Of a DNA stretch of 7,773 nucleotides, positions 7,079 to 7,773 are shown in pieces. The notes under the pieces are model-generated. The model made no database searches. It was not told the DNA's origin and worked only from the letters and a program-made list of their open reading frames with translations. The position numbers and the translations under genes were made by a program. Positions within the stretch are counted from its first letter, which is position 1, and each line of letters starts with the position of its first letter. Location of the stretch: assembly GCA_041744735.1 (NCBI GenBank), contig JBGTKH010000553.1, forward strand, positions 1-7,773. The letters run 5' to 3'. The stretch is from JBGTKH01 sp041744735 (GTDB lineage: Bacteria > Planctomycetota > Planctomycetia > Pirellulales > Pirellulaceae).

Positions 7079-7320
7079 CAACTACTGGGGGGACTGCTGT
7101 CAATTTTCTCTATTTTACCCACTTAATCCATCCTAACGGTTGCGTTTCCCGCACCCGCTTGTGGCTCAACCTCTCCGCCGGTTCGCTCCGTCGCCGGCAC
7201 TCAAATCTGAACTCCGCCTCACATCAGCCATTTCTCACCGTGCGGTCAGTCATCGCGACCAAAGCGCAGGGCGCATCTTGGCGTTAGACGGAACGCAATC
7301 CGCAAAAGTTCCCAAGTCCC

Positions 7321-7773
7321 TCATCCAGCGACGTGAAAGGCGCTGCGACGTGCCAACAACGCACAAACCAGGTACCAGCGACTGACCATTTGCCAGCGCC
7401 ACGGACCAACCAACCTGGGTTCCTGAACTCGCGGGGAAAGCCAGGGATCGGTCGTCAACAGCGATTGCAAGGCGAATGGATTTAGGCCCGTGAAGAAATT
7501 GCGGTCATTGATTAGTCGTATCAAAGTCGCTTTCAGTTCCGCGTCCGTGATCGACTTTAAGTCGGCGTATGTGTCCGAGGAAACAACGTCCGTGATCAAA
7601 ACCAGGCGTCCGCCCGGGACCAGCAACTGAACCAGCAACTTCAGATGCTGCTGCCGGATGCCGAACACCAAATCCAAAAACTGCGGATGACGCGCGCCCA
7701 GCGTCAGGCACACGCCTTCGATCAATTGACTGAGTAAGCACGTCGAGGCAACTACGTCGAACGGTCCCGGCAA
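7321..7773 (-). CDS. Probable SAM-dependent methyltransferase, C-terminal part (5' end outside window)
   Basis: The last 151 codons including TGA at 7323-7321; the frame is open to the right edge, so the true start is beyond it (the TTG at the edge is probably an internal Leu). Counting from the edge, FDVVASTCLLSQL (5-17) resembles the acidic strand-4 region of class I methyltransferases, and LVPGGRLVLITDVVSS (51-66) the PGG turn and strand 5 after the helix. NFFTGLNP (92-99), WLSPRV (111-116) and PWRWQMVSRWYLVCALLARR (124-143) look like the C-terminal beta hairpin. The SAM-binding glycine loop would lie off the window. The acceptor is unknown; no operon link to the giant gene is evident across the 415-base gap. 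It could be a non-catalytic Rossmann relative. Confidence 0.7.
   Translation of the reverse strand: MPGPFDVVASTCLLSQLIEGVCLTLGARHPQFLDLVFGIRQQHLKLLVQLLVPGGRLVLITDVVSSDTYADLKSITDAELKATLIRLINDRNFFTGLNPFALQSLLTTDPWLSPRVQEPRLVGPWRWQMVSRWYLVCALLARRSAFHVAG

Larger units (their letters stand above)
6906..7320. other. 415-base intergenic region
   Basis: Non-coding gap between the stop of the methyltransferase gene and the start of the giant gene, both on the minus strand. It contains the tandem 18-bp repeat (6956-6992) and a candidate promoter (7051-7078). From about 7105 to 7320 I see no gene, tRNA or convincing terminator. Confidence 0.7.

Noticed and set aside
7098..7103. Perfect TTGACA (minus strand) as a -35 box
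   Set aside because: At 16-18 bases downstream there is only TGTTGA-like sequence, a poor -10; the TTGAAA/TAGAAT pair just downstream is a better candidate.
7177..7198. Inverted repeat gccgg/ccggc as a terminator for the methyltransferase gene
   Set aside because: The stem is only five pairs with a 12-base loop, and no T-tract follows on the minus strand.
7140..7385. An 81-codon plus-strand open frame in the intergenic region
   Set aside because: It needs a TTG start, has no recognisable motif, no Shine-Dalgarno, and overlaps the methyltransferase 3' end in antisense.
7505..7741. A 78-codon minus-strand frame overlapping the methyltransferase
   Set aside because: It is in an alternative frame of the methyltransferase fragment, whose own frame shows the PGG strand and C-terminal hairpin patterns.

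Overview
The window suggests a planctomycete, most likely of the Pirellulales type. The evidence is moderately high GC, a giant open reading frame starting with an LE-x-L-x-DR-x-LLA motif (LEPR-XLL-like N-terminus, typical of very large planctomycete extracytoplasmic proteins), and a mosaic of Ig-like, PPC-like and beta-helix modules. No database search was possible, so lineage and domain names rest on motif recognition.

Layout: one giant gene on the minus strand starts at 6905 and runs leftward off the window edge without a stop, giving at least 2301 codons. I translated the whole frame by hand and it is open throughout with no frameshift. Domain order from the N-terminus: a basic LEPR-XLL-like leader; two SbsA/Big_5-type Ig-like regions, each apparently carrying a small inserted module; a metzincin-like region with a destroyed active site; a PPC-like beta-sandwich; a short Ca-binding-type loop and another small module; parallel beta-helix copy A; an Fn3-like domain; beta-helix copy B; an apparently intact metalloprotease of leishmanolysin-like layout (HEIGH, later SHFK, then a MMDP Met-turn candidate); and the beginning of a second PPC domain, cut by the window edge.

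To the right, 6906-7320 is a 415-base intergenic region. It holds the leader of the giant gene, a candidate promoter (7051-7078) and a tandem 18-bp repeat centred on the palindrome TTCCGGAA (6956-6992). Beyond it, 7321-7773 (minus strand) is the 3' end of a probable SAM-dependent methyltransferase whose N-terminus lies outside the window. The two genes are co-directional, but the long gap and candidate promoter suggest separate transcription.

All long plus-strand frames inside 1-6905 are antisense shadows of the giant gene. The main item of interest is a single secreted polypeptide that pairs a catalytically dead metzincin-like domain with a second, apparently live metalloprotease about 1350 residues downstream, separated by a duplicated beta-helix.
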